Origin: Bacillota bacterium
Lineage (GTDB): Bacteria > Bacillota > Sulfobacillia > Sulfobacillales > Sulfobacillaceae
NCBI GenBank assembly: GCA_021820965.1
Contig: JAKACZ010000009.1
Location: 1-64,000 of the forward strand
Reading direction: 5' to 3'
DNA length: 64,000 nucleotides
Of the stretch, positions 61,469 through 64,000 are shown piece after piece. The translations under genes were made by a program, and so were the position numbers. Each line of letters opens with the position of its first letter. Position 1 is the first letter of the stretch. Below the pieces are notes generated by a model. That model was not told the origin of the DNA. It ran no database searches and saw nothing but the letters and a program-made list of their open reading frames with translations.

Positions 61469-61839
61469 GGTCCCAGTCCTTCCAATTAGTTTTCATCCCC
61501 ATCTTAGCAAAGACAACCGCAGTCAACGGGTCAGTGATTTTTTGCTCTTCATATTTTTAGGCAAGGGATTTTATGATGGACCGAGCCGTTTTTATTGTCG
61601 TCATGGGGACTCAAATACTGATTTTTGTGATCGACCTCATAGACACGCAAAACCGTATTGTGTGATGGATCAGCACTTCCGTTCGGGTCTTTCTGCGAGC
61701 GCTTGAAGCCCTGGGCGGGACTAGACCACAATCCCGGACTGAGGAGTTAATGCGCTCGACGACGGACCGCTGGCCCTCTAATAGGTGGACGAAGCGGCGC
61801 CCCGGAACGTCTGGGGTCGATTTCGTTGAGCGCGTAACG
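61469..61839. other. Intergenic, nothing recognised
   Basis: About 370 bp. An open frame from 61750 continues into the helix-turn-helix gene but its first 30 residues look non-coding. Confidence 0.35.
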
Positions 61840-62241
61840 GTGGCCGAACCCGTTTGGCAGTATTCCACGCGGAAGATGGCCCGGTATTTTGGGGTGTCGA
61901 TCACCACCATTAATAACTGGATCACGGCGGGTCGATGCGTCGGCATTCAGAAAGCAGGCCCTGGGAAGAATGTACGGATCTCCGACACTGCGGCATGGCT
62001 AACCTCAACCGGCAAGGCCGTCCCCGTGACCGAAATCATCGATGCCTACCAAGCCACAGCACCACGACCCCACACGTCCTCGGAGGTGCAGGCTCAGCAT
62101 ATGGCGGACTTGCGGCGTCTCAAAGCCAAGTACGGCAGTCAGTACGCGGCTCGACCTCCCGGGAATCGAAGGTCCAGTCGACCACATTGTCACCTCCTGA
62201 CGACGAGGTTTTCTCTTTGTTCATCTTATGGCACACAGTGA
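61840..62241 (+). CDS. Excisionase/MerR-like helix-turn-helix protein
   Basis: About 133 residues if started at GTG 61840 (ATG 61750 is upstream in frame). YSTRKMARYFGVSITTINNWITAGRCVGIQKAGPGKNVRISDTAAWLTSTG is a typical HTH_17/excisionase domain: helix-turn-helix, wing and a short linker. Following VTEIIDAYQATAP may be a dimer helix. After about residue 105 (RPPGNRRSSRP) the sequence looks random and the frame may be broken. It may be part of former mobile DNA; no integrase is nearby. Confidence 0.55.
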   Translation: MAEPVWQYSTRKMARYFGVSITTINNWITAGRCVGIQKAGPGKNVRISDTAAWLTSTGKAVPVTEIIDAYQATAPRPHTSSEVQAQHMADLRRLKAKYGSQYAARPPGNRRSSRPHCHLLTTRFSLCSSYGTQ

Positions 62242-62311
62242 CTGGGTTGGAGATACTCCTGCGCATTCGCCCCCAATAGTTCGCCGAGATGCCGCTAATA
62301 GGAGGCCCCCC

Positions 62312-63157
62312 TTATGAGGTAGAACGGATATGATCAGCCACTGAACCCACGACGGACGCATCGACCCAATGGACGTAATGGCCGCCGCTAACACCAATCG
62401 CCCGGATATGCGGATTGCGGCGGAGTACCCACTGAACCGATTGTTCCGCCTTGCGTTGCACCTTGGAAGGCTGCGACGGCCTGGTGCTATAGACCAGCAA
62501 AGTGGGTATCGCAATTCGGGCCAAGAGTCGCGGCGGATGAGCCCGATATAGCGTGATGAGGAGCGCCAGCCCCTCAGGCGCTAATACCGGTTCATAAGTC
62601 AATGCTTGTCGGAGATAGTAGTCGTCCTCGAAGGCATACCAGCCCTTCTGCCGACAGGTGTTTACGCGATACTCCCGCGTCTCCGTCTGATCTGCCGGAT
62701 CGTTGAGGCGGTCAAGCCACCGCGACAGTCGTCGGATGCCCACTAATCGTTCCACCCCAGATATGATCGGCACGACATAACCGAAGGCGCCCGGCTGGCT
62801 GTGCCAGCGTGGCAGACGTTCGTGCCCCATATCCAGCAACGTCAATGAGGACACCCGGGATGGATAATGAGAGGCGAAGACCAACGCCATGTAACCGCCC
62901 AGGGAGTGCCCGACTAGATGCACCCGCGAAAGGTTGCGCGAGTCCAAGTAGGATGCCACCCAGTCCGCGATGGCCCGTTCCGAAACGGAGGGGTCAATTC
63001 CGTCACTGCGTCCATAGCCGGGCAGATCGACCATGAAAAACAGGTAGTCGCGCTGGAGTGCCTCACCGATGTTCAACCCGGCGCGGCCCGGCCACCCAGC
63101 GCCGGGCAAAAATACCACGGGCCTTCCCAAGCCGATCATCTCATCATAAAACCTCAT
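62312..63157 (-). CDS. Alpha/beta-fold hydrolase
   Basis: 281 residues. Oxyanion and nucleophile elbow motifs are PVVFLPGAGWPGRAG, FFMVDLPGYGRSDG and VHLVGHSLGGYMALVFASHYPSRVSSLTLLD with Ser in GHSLGG. The acid is probably Asp/Ser in LLVYSTRPS and the base His in GVSGGHYVHW near the C-terminus. Soluble, no signal peptide. Substrate unknown; esterase or haloperoxidase/epoxide-hydrolase-like. Monocistronic. Confidence 0.87.
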   Translation of the reverse strand: MRFYDEMIGLGRPVVFLPGAGWPGRAGLNIGEALQRDYLFFMVDLPGYGRSDGIDPSVSERAIADWVASYLDSRNLSRVHLVGHSLGGYMALVFASHYPSRVSSLTLLDMGHERLPRWHSQPGAFGYVVPIISGVERLVGIRRLSRWLDRLNDPADQTETREYRVNTCRQKGWYAFEDDYYLRQALTYEPVLAPEGLALLITLYRAHPPRLLARIAIPTLLVYSTRPSQPSKVQRKAEQSVQWVLRRNPHIRAIGVSGGHYVHWVDASVVGSVADHIRSTS

Positions 63158-63843
63158 GATGAACCCTCTTCCACAACGGTTTAATTCGGATTAGAAGCCC
63201 TGCATGTCGTTCTCAAAACCATCGTATCGAAATGATCGACGGTTCACCAAGCGACAACGCTCCCTACCGCTAATGGATTTGCCCCTCATAATTGACCACA
63301 TTTGAGTCATTTGAGTTTCCGCCACAAAATCTCACGTGAGACGGTAGTTTGAGGCCCTCGTCAAGTCTTTGTTGGATCGACCGATTCCTGAACACCGGTC
63401 CTTTGCATAATACGCGCGAAATGCTCAAAACCGCGATTCTACCGGGATCTCAGACGTTTTGCACTCACTGACTCGGAAACTAAGAGCAGGGGGGAAACAA
63501 ATGGACCACCGGGTGCTCCTTCCTTCCGGGTATCCTCATGCTCCCTGTTGCTGCGCCAATCAATTTTGGTGAAATCGTCGGGAAAGGCTTGCGGTAGTCC
63601 CGAAGAACGGCTTCGGTCAGCACGAAACGATGTCACAGTGGCTCAATCATAAGATCCGGCTGCCCTTATTTTTCTTCCGACACTAATCTACAAACTGATG
63701 ATTATGTGCGCACATTAGTAAAAGACAGTGCCAGACACTGTCAGATTGCCGCGAATCCTGTGGCGCGCTTTAGGTTGAACCTCATGGGCGCTTTGCTAGA
63801 CTGAAATTAATGGCTGGTAACTAATGGTTAGGATGTGGTGCCC
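63158..63843. other. Intergenic with two palindromes upstream of the last gene
   Basis: About 690 bp without a credible gene. ATGTGCGCACAT (63704-63715) is a perfect 12-bp palindrome, GACAGTG/CACTGTC (63724-63730, 63736-63742) a 7-bp inverted repeat with a 5-base loop, and a weak promoter TTGAAC (63775-63780), 16-bp spacer, TAGACT (63797-63802) lies before the start at 63844. The palindromes could be operators. Confidence 0.4.
63704..63715. promoter_or_regulatory. 12-bp palindrome, candidate operator
   Basis: ATGTGCGCACAT, perfectly symmetrical, about 60 bp upstream of the putative -35 box (63775) of the gene at 63844. Confidence 0.35.
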
Positions 63844-64000
63844 ATGAGCTGTCGCGGCGTATGGATTCTAGACCCATCCGGCGACATTGTGGCATCTGAT
63901 GTGCAAACTGACGCCCAACTGGTCGAAGAGCTTCGCCAAGAGTCTCGCCAGGCCTTTAATGACGAGACGTTTACGCGAGAGTTTTGCCCGGGCCAAGAGC
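63844..64000 (+). CDS. N-terminus of an unknown protein (cut by window edge)
   Basis: ATG 63844 begins MSCRGVWILDPSGDIVASDVQTDAQLVEELRQESRQAFNDETFTREFCPG..., open to the end of the window. It reads like a small alpha/beta protein; no domain is recognised. The start is preceded by a weak TAGGATG Shine-Dalgarno-like sequence and the promoter and palindromes above. Confidence 0.45.
   Translation, partial: MSCRGVWILDPSGDIVASDVQTDAQLVEELRQESRQAFNDETFTREFCPGQE

Overview
The window looks like a chromosomal segment of a moderately GC-rich, low-complexity-genome Firmicute of the Sulfobacillus type (acidophilic, aerobic). This is an inference from overall protein character: strong purine-rich Shine-Dalgarno sites, GTG/TTG starts, a copper-lacking haem-copper quinol oxidase, a LivJHMGF importer and several worn-down insertion sequences. 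No rRNA, tRNA or ribosomal protein gene is present to fix the taxonomy.

Region by region. 1-3350 is debris of mobile DNA (integrase tail, ISAzo13-type transposase tail, a relic element bounded by 27-bp inverted repeats) around an MFS exporter gene. 3811-15838 is a catabolic island: a LacI-type repressor, a divergent promoter with a LacI-like palindrome, a decayed histidinol-dehydrogenase-like gene, a complete branched-chain-type ABC importer (LivJHMGF layout), a class III CoA-transferase, two UxaA/altronate-dehydratase-family proteins and an enolase-superfamily enzyme that closely matches D(-)-tartrate dehydratase; together they suggest uptake and dehydration of a hydroxy/sugar acid. 16107-19105 holds a broken winged-helix regulator, an intact IS1634-type element and an MNT-HEPN toxin-antitoxin pair. 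19246-24045 looks like amine/amino-acid catabolism (isochorismatase-like hydrolase, APC permease, zinc alcohol dehydrogenase, class III aminotransferase). 24046-28820 is again relic-rich: an IS200/IS605-type end, a frameshifted IS4 transposase and, most notably, a HEARO/omega-RNA-like sequence followed by scraps of an iscB gene. 28821-31717 holds an MFS transporter and a convergent acyl-CoA synthetase; 32045-36030 is a four-gene quinol oxidase operon.

36447-41500 contains two paralogous 11-residue-repeat coiled-coil proteins flanking a nest of insertions: an IS607-type TnpA with truncated TnpB, and an integrase pseudogene cut by a 5' fragment of the same IS1634-type element seen at 16.6 kb. 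41490-42284 is a striking candidate selenoprotein: a catalytically altered RluA-like domain runs, through an in-frame TGA placed exactly at the first active-site cysteine, into a full glutaredoxin domain, with a SECIS-like hairpin 15 nt downstream. Next come a truncated malate synthase and an intact isocitrate lyase.

44868-59977 is the most coherent accessory system: two DivIVA-like/coiled-coil proteins, a PelF-type glycosyltransferase, a PelG-type exporter, an HD-GYP protein, a PelA-like/GH114-type glycosidase, a dolichyl-phosphate-mannose-synthase-like GT2, a methyltransferase, two large polytopic membrane proteins, and an exosortase (Cys-Arg-His) immediately downstream of a small secreted protein with a LPETP-hydrophobic-basic C-terminal sorting tail. 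I read it as a Pel-like exopolysaccharide locus with its own dedicated exosortase and single substrate. The window ends with a geranylgeranyl-reductase-family flavoprotein, an excisionase-like HTH protein, an alpha/beta hydrolase and the start of an unknown gene.
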